64,000 bases of DNA from Limnephilus marmoratus (GCA_917880885.1 OU862915.1:36836676-36900675), one strand, 5' to 3'; numbered from the stretch's first letter, positions 22,884 to 33,830 are shown. Numbers and translations are program-made. The notes: generated by a model not told the origin, from the letters alone.

Positions 22884-22969
22884 TTTTAGCCGTGAAAATG
22901 TAAAAACGTAGGTATCTAAAATGTAAGTTATTGTACCCAATAAATAAATAAATGATATATTACTAATCG

Positions 22970-23290
22970 ACGGGCTCCCTCGTTGAGGGGTAAGGCTATC
23001 GACTAGCAATTTGAAACGCGCGGGTTCAAATCCAACCTTATTTGGTTATTTTGTGTTATTTTACAATTCATTAATTAAAAATTACACATAGTATATTGGC
23101 GGCACATTCCAGAGTAAAAGATTCTCTCAGCGTCGCCCTGGTGTAAGACTACCAATCAGAAATGAAACGTTGCTTTAGATGGTAGATGGCTTTAGCCGTG
23201 TTTGATGACCAGATTTGAATAGCAAGATTCTTCTCCACCTTCCCCTCTACCTCGTCTTCTCCCCCACCCAACTATCTTCAACTTCACAAC
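22970..23290 (+). repeat. SINE family A, first part (split by insertions)
   Basis: The tRNA-like head is CGGGCTCCCTCGTTGAGGGG with B box GGGTTCAAATCC, followed by the linker and body. The copy is interrupted after TTCACAAC by a MITE, then again by a roughly 120-bp repeat (23841-23957), and finishes at about 23995 with CAGACGGGAGCAGTTAGGA. Confidence 0.75.
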
Positions 23291-23804
23291 TAAGGATGCA
23301 ACGATATATCGGAAAACCGATAAATATCGATATATCGACCCCTAAAAATATCGATATATCAATATCGAAAAACTCAATATATCGTATCGAAATATCGAAA
23401 AACCTGCACAAATTAAAATACCCACAACATCGGGTAAAATGCTATTACTGGCAGCACTGACTGTTGACTACTATAACTTAAATAGAAACCGGCTACAAGG
23501 AAGCAGGCTATCAAAGTTACATCTGGTACAAAATACTGGAATAATTATTTTTTTTAATTTATGAAAAAAAAAACACATTTTATATATCTATCCAAATTGT
23601 GTGTTTATTCGCATAGGTAAGTATAAAAAAATTAAAAACATTCATAATCGATAAATGTTTGATACATCTAAAACTATATTGGATTTCTACACGCTTTTAA
23701 AAAAAGAAGAAATATCGATATATCGGCCTACTAGACCGATATATCAATATCGTTAATTCGATATATATCAATATATCGATATTTTTAAAAACCTTGCATC
23801 CTTA
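23291..23804. mobile_element. hAT-type MITE built of ATATCGATAT repeats
   Basis: A 514-bp element with inverted ends TAAGGATGCAA and a perfect 8-bp target duplication TTCACAAC (23283-23290 and 23805-23812). Both ends are followed by many ATATCGATATAT words. No coding sequence. An 8-bp duplication fits the hAT superfamily. The insertion into SINE A dates it as younger than that SINE. Confidence 0.85.
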
Positions 23805-24000
23805 TTCACAACGTACCTACCCTAAATGGGTATGCCACGCCAACTTAAAATCAAGTCAACTCAACACCTCTTTGAAAAGTCATTAAAAGCTATGAAAAAA
23901 AAAACATTTTGAACTAGCCCATATCCCTAACCTAACGTAACCTATGCCGGTCACCGGAGATGCCATAGTCTCAGTAGCTCCAGACGGGAGCAGTTAGGAT
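23805..24000 (+). repeat. SINE family A, remainder, with second insertion
   Basis: SINE body words TTCACAACGTACC and GGTATGCCAC run to 23840. The repeat at 23841-23957 (also at 8515-8632) follows. The SINE then resumes with GATGCCATAGTCTCAG and GACGGGAGCAGTTAGGA. Confidence 0.6.
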
Positions 24001-24169
24001 TCTAATTTTGATAATTAAAAAATTGTTTGTCTTGAATAATTTTACTCATTAATATTTCTTACCACGCATGGACGCACCAACATCCGAAATTAGTATAAAG
24101 AATGATAACCTATCTAATATGAACTAACTTATCGACAAGTGACAGCCTAACCTAACTTTACATAAATAG

Positions 24170-27157
24170 CCTGAATAATAGCATGAATAGCCCAAGCAAC
24201 GAAGGAAAAATAGGGGAAATAATTCATGTAGAAGCCAATTTTGGCAAAGTTGTAGGGGAAGGTGTCCTTAACAAAATACTAAAAGTACTGGGGGGTGGGG
24301 GTGGAGCTAAGGGGGGGGGGGGGTCTAAAGGTCTCTTTTTTCAGTTTTTCGTTAATAACTCGAAAACTACTGCCTCTAGCGAAAAAATGTCTAGATACTA
24401 AATTATTTACATAAAATTCTCTACAAAAAAAGTTGTATAAACTTTTTTGTAAGGATCAATGCTTAAGGAGATAGGGAGGGGGGAAAATGTAAAATTAAAA
24501 AAAAAACTGTTTTAATTTTTTTAAATGAAATGTTTGTCGGTAAAAATGAAACGCTTATTGTTAAAAAATCAAATAATTAGTGCTTAAGGATGTACCTTGA
24601 ACATTAAATTTCGTCTAAATCTAAACTTTCATCGTCATCAATGCTGTCTTCGACGGGGGGTCCGTTCATACATGAGCCGAGGCAGCCGCAGGCACCGGAG
24701 CAGGCAATCCCTGCTTTGCGGCAACCGCAGCGCATCCCACATCCAGTCGTGCATCGGCAAAAGATCGTGTTCAAAATAGAGATGGGTGCCACAGGGTCGT
24801 TCGTGTTAACTGGGTTAAGGATCCCATCTTCTCCCTTGACCCAACCCCATTGGATGGGTGGTAGGGGGTTGCCTAGCCACTGTTGTATCTGTAAAAAAAT
24901 AATGAGACCAAGGTAAGCATTCATCACAAATTAATATTTGTAATAAGAAAGCAGTATTTAAAACTATATGTAACTGGATTTAATTACCTGTAGATATACT
25001 CTGAGCGAGTGTTGCTTTGAAGCTCCTCTGGTGGGAGGAAGCGTTGCCATGTCGGATTTAGGCTTCGTTGACGCTTTCAAAAATGCCGAGTACCGAGGTT
25101 GGTTTAGGTTGGGTGTGTGTGGGTGTGAATATGTCACAGGGGATGGGCTTCAGCACGCACAAGTCTTCGATGATAATTTGCTGCAATGCGTTGGTTCCCC
25201 TACCCTCAAAGGGTTGCAGCTCCAGAACTCCCAGCTGGCCCACTTCTTCTTGGGGGGGAACAGATTTCAGCCTTTCAACTTTCGTGGATGTACGGAAAGC
25301 GTGGGTTGGTGTAACACATTTGATACCTCCCATGCTGTGAAAGGTATTCCAGCCATCGAGACTGGATACATTGAAGTCCGCATTATCGAATATGTACTGG
25401 CAAAACGTTTCACTTGGAATAGGCTCTTGCGGGTGGTGGATGGTTGAGAGCTCCAGCTGCTGAGCGTCGTAGTAAGAGGCACACAATCCCAACTTCGATA
25501 GAAGGGACACCAAGTTCTTTGATCCGAATTTTCTGTATATGAACAGAGCGATGCTGGTCAGAATTGGGGATATGAAACATCGAGGGCGAACAGCAGCAAT
25601 AAGAACATGAGCTATAGTTGTCATCTTTTTCTTCACTGCCTCTTTCGACCTTTTTTTCTTTGCAATGCAGTCCAAGAAGACTCTGAGAGACTTAGGTATT
25701 AATTGGTCAGCGTCACTGCAGAAGCTAGCTGAAGAAGGATAGGTACTGTTGTCGTAAGCCATGGATTCAATGTCTTCCAAGATAATCTCAGCAGCTTTTT
25801 GTACAATTCTCTCACGTTCTTTTTGTTCATCTTTACACCTTGAAGTATACCATGAGTCACTCAAGATTTTTTCACTAAAACTACGAAAGGAAACGATAGT
25901 TTGTCTGGTGCGAATTTCACTGAAAAAAATTTGGTCCCCATATTTTTTCTTCATTCTCTCTTTAATGGTCTTCTTATGTGGTGGTTTTCTTGTAATAAAC
26001 TGTGCCAACAACTCATCCATAGAGTATTGGCAATTATCAGTACCTTCAATTATAGATTTCTTTCATTGCTTCTGAAATCTCTTCACCTTGAGGACGTCCA
26101 GATTTTATTTTCGAAGGTACAGAGGTTAACAAGAATCTTTTGTAACATTCCTCATGATATATTGCATCTGCTGTGTGTAGATCCCCAATAGTGCAGATAC
26201 GTCTAATTACGTCTCCCCACTGATCCATTCTTCTCTGCCCACGATCGATAATGGAATTGTGAAACCCACTCGTACGTACTTTAAAAACTGTTTGGCGCCT
26301 AGAATAAGGTTTTTTAATCTCCTTCTCTTCGTCATAAGTTTCTGTGCAGAAAAAGCACTTAGTTTTAAAATCAAAAATCTCTTGTCCTGAACGCAAAGTC
26401 GAGGCATCACGTGATGTTGAAGGTTGATGTGAAAGATTGTCTCTCAGAAACCTCTTTATTGAGTCACTTCTGATGTAGTCTCTTCTGCAAGAATTATGAA
26501 CAACACCATTTTTCTAACTCCTGAAACCGTTCTCTTTTCCATCTTTCCTTAACACACTTGCGTTCACTAATCCAATTATCCCTTTTTTGCCGACGTTGCA
26601 CAAATCATTTTCAACTTCACCCTCACAAATTAAACACTTCTCAGCCATTGTCATACACACACTGGAAATGAATAATCTTATAATGTATAATCTGTAATAA
26701 AAGCAGATATTTTGATAACTCACGAACAACACGGCGCGGCGTTTATTCAAACACTAATTATTTCATTTTTAACAATAAATATTTCATTTTTAACGACCGG
26801 CATTCCATTTTCAACAATAAAATCTGTTTTTATTTTTAATTTTACATTTTACCCCCGTCCTATCTCCCTAAGCCTTGATCCTAACAAAAAAGTTTATAAA
26901 ACCTTTTTTGTAGAGAATTTTATGTAGATAATTTAGTACCTAGACATGTTTTCGCTAGAGGCAGTAGTTTTCGAGTTATTAACGAAAAACTGAAAAAAGG
27001 GACCTTTAGACCCCCCCCCCCCCCCTTAGCTCCACCCCCACCACCCAGTACTTTTAGTATTTTGTTAAGGACACCTTCCCCTACAACTGTGCCGAAATTG
27101 GCTTCTACATGAATTATTTCTCCTATTTGGTGTTTTTTGGTCTTCGTTGCCTGGCCT
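24170..27157 (-). mobile_element. Roughly 3-kb element with 400-bp inverted repeats around a CXC-domain gene
   Basis: The left arm (about 24190-24586) and right arm (26748-27145) are inverted copies. Shared blocks in order are GCAACGAAG, AATAATTCATGTAGAAGCCA, GGTGTCCTTAACAAAATACT, a G run of 13-17, CAGTTTTTCGTTAATAACTC, ACTGCCTCTAGCGAAAA, and ATAATTAGTG. The outer boundary is uncertain: ATAAATAG occurs at 24162-24169 and at 27158-27165, a possible 8-bp target duplication, but the outermost bases of the two arms do not match well. The only gene inside is the broken CXC gene on the minus strand. The superfamily is unassigned; I recognise no DDE triad. Confidence 0.75.
24604..26648 (-). pseudogene. 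CXC-domain (tesmin/TSO1-like) protein gene, broken
   Basis: The start was chosen at an ATG giving MAEKCLICEGEVENDLC; an in-frame ATG two codons upstream is possible. Exon 1 (26648-24988) holds a Cys-pair zinc-site region, then KCFFC (near 26358) and YHEECYKRF. A conserved-looking block, CQYIFDNADFN...LDGWNTFHSMGGI, lies near 25.35 kb. A 99-bp intron (24987-24889, GTAATT donor, TTTTTTTACAG acceptor, phase 0) leads to exon 2 with WGW and a C-terminal cluster CRCTTGCGMRCGCRKAGIAC plus CSGACGC...SC, then an acidic tail. Such multicopy proteins are called CXC domain-containing in insect annotations, from memory. Damage: TAG at 26514-26516, a one-base frameshift near 26043, and a frame change near 25058. 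The role is unknown; it could be the element's transposase or cargo. Confidence 0.65.
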
Positions 27158-27399
27158 ATAAATAGTTATCTTCTAGCAGACAGAATCTGTTTTCGGAAGC
27201 AGTAAAAGCACCGGAAAGGTAAGTTTTTTTTTAATTGTTGTTATATTTTTTATTATTTTTCAACTGTTTTCAATATGAAAATGGATTTTGGTAAAATAGT
27301 GTTCTCACTCGTGCCAAGCCGGGTAGAAAGGCTAGTTTCGTAATACTATCATTAACAACTAATTAACATAACTAACAATTTCGTAAAAGGAATTCAAAT

Positions 27400-27790
27400 C
27401 GCACCTTCCAACCGTCTGGAGCCAGTGTACTATGGCATTACTTAGCGATATTAGGTCGTAAGCAAGTTGTAAGTCTAAGGAAGTTGTCGGGAAGGAGGTG
27501 GGGAAGAGTAAGGTCGGGAAGAATCCGACTATTCAAATCTGGTCACCAAGCACGGCTAAAGCCATTTCAAGCAATGTTCATCTCTAAATGATGGAATTTC
27601 GCCAAGGCGATTCTGAGTGTATTTTCCACTGCGTCTTCAACGTACCGCAAATAAATCATTACGTATATTTTCAAAATTAATTAATTGTCTACAAAACACA
27701 AATCAATTTGATAAAAAAATTTTGCGACTGCCGGAATTTGAACCCCCGACCTCGAGATTCATAGTCCAGAGACCACGAAAACCATGCGCA
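27400..27790 (-). repeat. SINE family A copy
   Basis: Minus copy. It runs from CCAACCGTCTGGAGCCAGTG through CTATTCAAATCTGGTCACCA and AAGCCATTTCAAGCAATG to a tRNA-like head with B box complement GGAATTTGAACCC. Confidence 0.75.
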
Positions 27791-28782
27791 CCAAAACACA
27801 CAACCATAAAATTACATGAAAATGAGATATACATTAACGCGCACATAACGTTAATTCATGTATTAGGTATATAATAATATTTTATGAAGGTACATCCTCT
27901 TCTCAATAATTAATAAATTATTTTTATTTTCATGATTCGTGCGACATTTTCTTTGGCAAGACAGCATAAAGGTAGAATACATACTATATTATAAAGGTAG
28001 AGTATAGGTATTATGTCAATACACGTTCATGGTCAATACACACCCTTTTGCAGTCTCCACACAACTTCCCCAAAGACGACAAAGGTCCTGCGGGGAATCA
28101 TTTCTGATCTCCTGAATAAAGTTGACAATTTTGACAATGTGTACAACTTATTCAAATAAATGCAGGCCAGTAATAAAAATGGGATACATTTGGCAAATTT
28201 TGGTCAGCATTTAATTGCTCTGTTTAGGGTCTAGGAGTCGAAAAGTATTTCACAAACTTACTGGCGTCAAAGTTTTCCTTCTAGGCTGCATCAGATGTAT
28301 TACACCTCTTGTGATTATTTTTTGTTCAGTGCAGGGAATGAAACCTGCACTAAATGCGGAACTGCCGCCATCGTAAAAAAATATCACTTCATTTAGAAAG
28401 ACTTAAGATATCTTCACAAATCACAATATTGTCTTCTGAATAATATTGTTTTACTTTTAAACATGGTATTTTATTATGAGAGATGAGAGCCATCTAGTTT
28501 CAAATCTCGAAAGTTCGAACGAAAATAACTTTTATTTTAGTGTCATTTTATTCACAAAGATGGTGTTGACTCTAATTAATAAAATCAGTTGAATCTTTCC
28601 AATTTATTCAACACATTTTTAATAATCATTTTACGATTTTCCACACTACCTCATAATAAATATGCTTCCCTAGAAAAGGCCTAGAGCCTAGTCTTTTTTT
28701 TTCCGTTTCATTCTTTATCTGTAGATTTGTTTTAATTATTGAAACAGTGGGTAATTATAATAATTATACATAACACATACTA
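27791..28782. other. Non-coding; SINE B tail fragment inside
   Basis: No gene. At 28053-28115 CTCCACACAACTTCCCCAAAG and GACAAAGGTCCTGCGGGGAA match the 3' end of SINE B on the plus strand. Confidence 0.45.
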
Positions 28783-28908
28783 TTTTCGATTGTGAGTCTG
28801 TCTGTGGTTGTAACTCTGGTACAATGAACTCGGATTTATTTTGAATTTAAGTGTCGTTTTCAAAATTGGGACTGATTGGTGACAAAAAAAATTGAGACAA
28901 GCGATAAA
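28783..28908 (+). repeat. Direct repeat of about 130 bp, copy 1 of 3
   Basis: The block TAACTCTGGTACAATGAACT, ATTTTGAATTTAAGTGTCGT, TTGGGACTGATTGGTG, GAGACAAGCGATAAA recurs at 29429-29566 and, more diverged, at 30103-30225. The foldback element at 28909 sits exactly at its end. Confidence 0.7.
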
Positions 28909-29393
28909 GGGAGGCGTCTACTAATATCTATAGGAATTCCAAAAACTGAAAAAATCGAACTAATATCTATGAGAACCAAAGTGTTGACGAATATCTACAG
29001 CTCAAACCGCTGACTAATATCTATAAGAACCAAAGTGTTGACGAATATCTGCATCACTGGCAGAGGTTGGATTTGCAATTATGTATAGCATATTGGAATA
29101 AAGTAATATTGCGTATGCATTTTAAATAACTTAATTTATGTAAGTATGTATGTAAAAATCCCTAATATCGGACTATTGGAAACATTTAGCTGATTAGTCC
29201 AACCTACGCTCTGTAGATATTAGTTCAATCTACGCTCTGTAGATATTAGTCAACACTGGGACCGTCATAGATATTCGTCCGACCTTAGCTCTGTAGATAT
29301 TAGTCAACACTCTGAAGTTCGTAGATATTAGTTCAACATATGAGCTGTAGATATTCGTCCGACATACAGGCTGTAGATATTAGTATCTGGAGT
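28909..29393. mobile_element. Foldback element built from TAGATATTAGTC units
   Basis: A 485-bp insertion with an 8-bp target duplication GCGATAAA (28901-28908 and 29394-29401). The left third carries about five GACTAATATCTA or GACGAATATCTA units. The right third carries about seven in the opposite orientation (TAGATATTAGTC, TAGATATTCGTC), spaced some 30-40 bp. The spacers are related (AACCAAAGTGTTGAC and its relatives). No coding sequence. Confidence 0.7.
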
Positions 29394-29656
29394 CGCGATA
29401 AAGTACGTACCTACCTATCACCAAACATATCGTGTTCGGCTGTGGGTCTGTTTGTGACTGAAACTCTGGTTCAATGAACTCAGATTTATTTTGAATTTAA
29501 GTGTCGTTTTCTAAATTGGGACTGATTGGTGTCAAAATTTTTTGAGACAAAGCGATAAAATATCCACTCCACTTACCTATTATAATATTTTTAACAGTAT
29601 TTTTTTTTTAATGTCATTTTTCAAAATTGAAAATTATTTGTCAAGAATTCGTTCCA

Positions 29657-30092
29657 TTTGGGAGGCGGGTATGGGTACCGCCGCCCGTGAACCATTTATT
29701 GAATAACCAACACCTTTGCCATAGGTCACCCCAAGTGGTTCTCAAAGTTTGAAAACTTAGAAAGGGTGCCGGGGTTCATTGGGTGAATGTACAGGTCTTC
29801 CTGCTCACCAGCTGCGTAGCGGGCCGGATCAGGAGAGGATGGTTTAGAAAGACCCTTTGACTACTCCAGCTGCTCTCTCATCGCCTTGCACTATAGTTGC
29901 AATGCAGTTGGATTCATAAGTCCGTCACAGCAGAACACCTGACCCCAACTTCCTATCCATTTCTCATATATATCGTCTTTGCAAAAGTTTATCTTCTTCC
30001 ATTCCCTAAAAAGACCCTCCACCCAGCTACCCTAAAATGACATAGCCCCAGAGGGAAATTATTTTCCTCAGGGGCTAGTGTAAAAAAAATAC
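29657..30092 (+). repeat. SINE family B copy
   Basis: Plus copy from CATTTGGGAGGCGGGTATGG through GGGCCGGATCAGGAGAGGAT and CCTCCACCCAGCTACCC to the hairpin AGGGAAATTATTTTCCTCAG and an A run. Confidence 0.8.
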
Positions 30093-30627
30093 TGTATTCG
30101 GTTAATGATTGATGGTCTACGATTTTAACTCTGGTTCAATAAACTCAAATTTCTTTCAAAATTTAAGTGTCATTTTCAAAATTGAAACTGATTGTGTTAA
30201 AAATTCAGACAAGCGATAACATATCTGCGTACCTATTATAATAATTTAATATAAAATTATTGTATTTGTCATTTCCAAAATTGAAAATGATTTGGTCAGA
30301 ATTCGCCTACGAATTTAGCAAATTTTCGTACATATTTTAAACTTTAAGTTTCACAAATCATGCAATTATTAAAATATCCCGTGATTTTCCACTTTCCTTG
30401 TAGTCTGTAGGTTGTTAATAAAATGACCTTTTTTCAGTAGCTTTTGTAACATCTCTACTAGGTACATATCTTTTAAAAATTCGACTTTGCTTTCCGCAAT
30501 TTGTGTAGCGTTTCCTACACGATTACCATCGAATGAACGTTGTTTAAATTAATTGCTTATTTCTGGGGAAGTGCTTTACAACGGAAATAAGAAAAGGCGG
30601 ATTTAATGAAGATATTCATTTTTTACA

Positions 30628-30835
30628 TTGAAAAGTCGCGGGGTCGAATCCTGGCGTGGCAAATAAATTTTATTTGATTAATTTGTGTATTTCACAATTT
30701 ATTCATTTAAAATAATATATAAATAATAATTGTATAATTTGTTTAGCGCCGTTTTTGTGAAAATTCACCACAAGGGCGCTTTACAATTCATTATGAATTC
30801 TTAGGCTCTAACTAATTCTATTATTTACAAATATT
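30628..30835 (+). repeat. SINE A head fragment followed by repeat E
   Basis: GCGGGGTCGAATCCTGGCGTG and AATTTGTGTATTTCAC are the head and linker of family A. From 30735, TTAGCGCCGTTTTTGTGAAA, then CAAGGGCGCTTTACAATTCA and TCTTAGGCTCT, match 49160-49265 and define a roughly 100-bp repeat E. Confidence 0.6.
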
Positions 30836-32228
30836 AGAGGATAAGAGACAAGAGGTTGCAAGCAAAATCGGAAAGTGACGGGAAGATCCTAGAAGAGCCA
30901 AAAAGAGACAAGGACGAAACAAGAAGAGATGAGAATATTCGAGAAGAGATAATCGGAAACAAGAAAAGCTGAGACATAAAGATAAGAAGATACAAGAAGA
31001 TTAGAAGATATAAGAATAGACGATAAAATCCAATAAGAAGCAAGAAGAGTCAAGAAAATATAATATTAGACAAGAAGAGATAAGAAGATGCAAGGACAGT
31101 CAAGAAGAGTCGAGAAGAGGCGAAAATATCTCAAGAAACAAGAAGAAGTCAGAAGAGATAGGAAGTGATAAGTAAAGTAAGGAATAGATAAGAAGAGCCA
31201 GAGCCAAGAAGAGTCCAGAAGATCCATGAAGAGGCGAGAAGATAAAAGAAGAGGCAAGAAGAGGCAAGAAGAGGCAAGAAGAGACTAGAAGATACTAGAA
31301 AAACCAAGAATGGACAAGAAAATCCTAGAAGAACCAAGAGGCAAGAACACCCAAGGAGGGGCGGGAGGAGCTGGAAGAGGCGAGAAGAACCAAGAACATT
31401 CAAGAAGAAACTTCTAAAAAAGATAATCAGAGACAAGACAAGCTGAGACAAAAAGAGACAAAAAGAGACAAGAAAGGACAAGAAGAGACGAGAACATCCA
31501 AGAAGAAGCCAGAAGAGTCAAGAAGAGACAATAATAGACTAGAAGAGATAAGAAGATGCAAGGAGAGTCAAGAAGAGTCGAGAAGAGACGAGAATATCTC
31601 AAGAAACAAGAAGAATCAAGAAGAGACAAAAAGGGACAAGAAGAGATAAGAAGAGGTGAGAACATCGAAGAAAAAGCCAGAAGAGTTGAGAAGAGCTAAT
31701 TAGAGACTCGAAGAGATCAGAAGATGCAAGGAGAGTCAAGAAGAGTAAATAATAGACCAGAAGAGATAAGAAGATGCAAGGAGAGTCAAGAAGAGTCGAG
31801 AAAAGACGAGAAGATCTCAAGAAACAAGAAGAAGCAAGAATAGACAAGAAGGGACAAGGAAAGCAAAGAAGAATAATCCAAGCAGGGCCGAGCAGAGTCA
31901 AGCAGAATCAATAAGAGTCAGAATATACAAGAAGAGGTGAGGAGATACACAAGAAGAGACTAGAAGATCCAAGGAATAACCAAAAAGAGACAAGAAGATC
32001 CTAGAAAAGGCAAGAACAGCCAAGGAGGGGCGAGAGGATCTGGGAAGAGGTAAGAAGAGCCAAGAAACGACGCTAAGATCCCAGAAGAGACAAGAAGAAA
32101 TTTGAAAAGCCATGAATAGCCATGAATAGCCGAGAAGAGAAGGGAAGAATCAGGAAGAGGTAAGAAGAGCCAAAAAGATCCAAAAAATGCCGAGAAGAGG
32201 CAAGACGAAGGAAGACAAAAATGAAAAG
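30836..32228 (+). repeat. 1.4-kb polypurine tandem array
   Basis: An almost uninterrupted plus-strand run of A and G with sparse C and T. It is made of words such as CAAGAAGAGACAAGAAGAG with a basic period near 10-12 bp. Larger blocks repeat: AGATGCAAG(G)A(G/C)AGTCAAGAAGAGTCGAG recurs at about 31085, 31555 and 31770. The minus strand gives long Leu/Ser/Phe frames that are artefacts of the pyrimidine repeat. Confidence 0.9.
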
Positions 32229-32940
32229 AGAGTATTACGCTCAATCCATTCCTTTATTCCCGACCATCCTAAATTCCAAGATTGGCTTATTAGGTTGCCA
32301 TGTATACCGGTCGATTAAACCCCAACCTCCTTCCCATCCGCAGAGCATGTGTTCCAAGTCCTAACAAATCAGTGCCCCCTGGTGTACCGGTACACCGGTA
32401 CACCGGGACAGGAGTACTCCTGGCTGGGGTGGTACAATCGTATCGTATGTCCTAGAAATCTTCGAAAAATCAGAGTAGAAGTGAAACCCTCAGAAAACTA
32501 AAGTGGATAAGTGTGGGGAGGCTACGGAGTACCTCCAAAGAGGAAACCGATATTTTTTTCGCATTCTCTCGCAGGCTAAATCCTACAGATGTATGAGTTT
32601 GTCTCTTTTTAGTGTCACTTTTTCGTTTCAACGACTTTCAAATCACAGCGGTGCAAGAAACTCAAGTAACAAGAAATTTTTACTTCAAAACGTAACTCGT
32701 GAATATTTTATTAAATTGATAATAATTACCCGTTATGTTAAAACCTTACTAATAGACATTACACATTGCTTATCCAGCCAAAGACGGTTGTATATCTGTT
32801 GTATGAACATGTGAACAGATATTAATAATAATTTGTTTTCGAATTTCTGAATTTTTCTAAAGTATTTTTAGTGTCATAAATGTATATATTTTTTTAAAGA
32901 CATCGTAAAACTAATATCATTTTAGAAACAGTTTTTTTTT
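32229..32940. other. Non-coding; family D fragment
   Basis: A small palindromic run, GTACCGGTACACCGGTACACC, lies near 32380. A minus-strand fragment of repeat D lies at 32570-32670 (complement of CACCGCTGTGATTTGAAAG). No gene is supported. Confidence 0.45.
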
Positions 32941-33268
32941 CACATTAGCTCCTCACAGGAGGCCCCTAAAAAATATTTGTCCTTAGGGTCTACATATGTC
33001 ATCTTTGGGGAAGCTATGTGGATGGTCTTTTAAGGAAAAGGAGGAGAGGCAATTCCAGGAAGGAAGTTGGTGGGAATCTGGTGGTAAACGTGTCCAGGAG
33101 TGACGGACATGCATCTATCCCTCCCGCTGCGGTGCAAGGCGTTGCTTCGAGAGAATCCTGCTGGGGAAGTCAAAAGGTCGCCTTCAACCAGTCTTCCCGA
33201 CCCAGCCTGCCACGCAATTGATGGGCAGACCCATCCGCCACCAAAATCCAGACAAACCTCGCCCCAAT
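32941..33268 (-). repeat. SINE family B copy
   Basis: Minus copy. CTCCTCACAGGAGGCCCCTA (tail), GTCTTTTAAGGAAAAGGAGG, GCTGCGGTGCAAGGCGTTGC, then truncation after CAGACAAACCTCGCCCCA. Confidence 0.7.
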
Positions 33269-33517
33269 GTGTTATTTTGCATTAAAATATATTATTTCAC
33301 AAAAAAAGTAGTACGTTTATTATTCCCAAGTGGCAGATAAATAATTAACTGAATCGGAAGTGTTATTCTGGCTTTGGATAAGTAAGATAAAATAATAATT
33401 TAAATAATATTGAACTGAAAAGTTTGTGTTTAAAAGTAAAAGAAATTAACCAATCGTATTTATTCAAGTGTAAAAAAACCCACTATGCGGCCGATTAATA
33501 TATATCAGGTACATATT

Positions 33518-33830
33518 TGGTCTGGTACAGGTGTCTCTATCCGATTCGATAATTTTTAACTGTATCATACTTCGACTAAGAACTACCAAAATTGTCTTTA
33601 TTTTCTTAACCCATATTTTATTGGTCTAATTTGAACTCTTGGTATTTCTTAGTCGAAGTATGATACAGTTGAAAATGACCATAGAGATAGAGACACCTTA
33701 GCTCAGTTGGTAGAGCTGTGGTCCGGAAAGCCGAAGGTCCTAGGTTCGATTCCCAGAGGTGCCAATATCTTTTTCTGATTATTCTGTTTCCAGATTTCGA
33801 TTGAGCTTCGTTAACAATGTCTTCATTTAA
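33518..33830 (+). repeat. Repeat T, two head-to-head copies
   Basis: A plus copy (33636-33830) has the GTCGAAGTATGATACAGTTG block, the tRNA-like unit and the tail CTTTTTCTGATTATTCTGTT, TTCGATTGAGCTTCG. Immediately upstream, 33518-33610 is the start of a second copy in the opposite orientation (AACTGTATCATACTTCGACT), cut at the tRNA acceptor. Confidence 0.65.
33692..33764 (+). tRNA. tRNA-like unit in repeat T (degraded anticodon arm)
   Basis: 73 nt. The acceptor GACACCT pairs with AGGTGCC, the D arm is GCTC/GAGC, and the A box TAGCTCAGTTGG and B box GGTTCGATTCC are both good. The anticodon stem is weak (GTGGT/GCCGA); the loop CCGGAAA would give GGA. The T stem is imperfect. It is probably a non-functional, repeat-borne unit. 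Confidence 0.4.

Noticed and set aside
25031..26191. Plus-strand frames across the CXC gene
   Set aside because: Antisense shadows; splice sites and cysteine motifs belong to the minus strand.
27190..27235. Strong donor-like CGGAAAG|GTAAGTTT just outside the CXC element
   Set aside because: No open frame or partner acceptor could be tied to it; kept only as a note.
28901..30250. CRISPR-like array from evenly spaced TAGATATTAGTC units
   Set aside because: Units occur in both orientations with related spacers, in a eukaryotic repeat with target duplication.
30836..32244. Several 70-110-codon minus-strand frames rich in Leu, Ser and Phe
   Set aside because: They are the translation of a pyrimidine tandem repeat, not membrane proteins.
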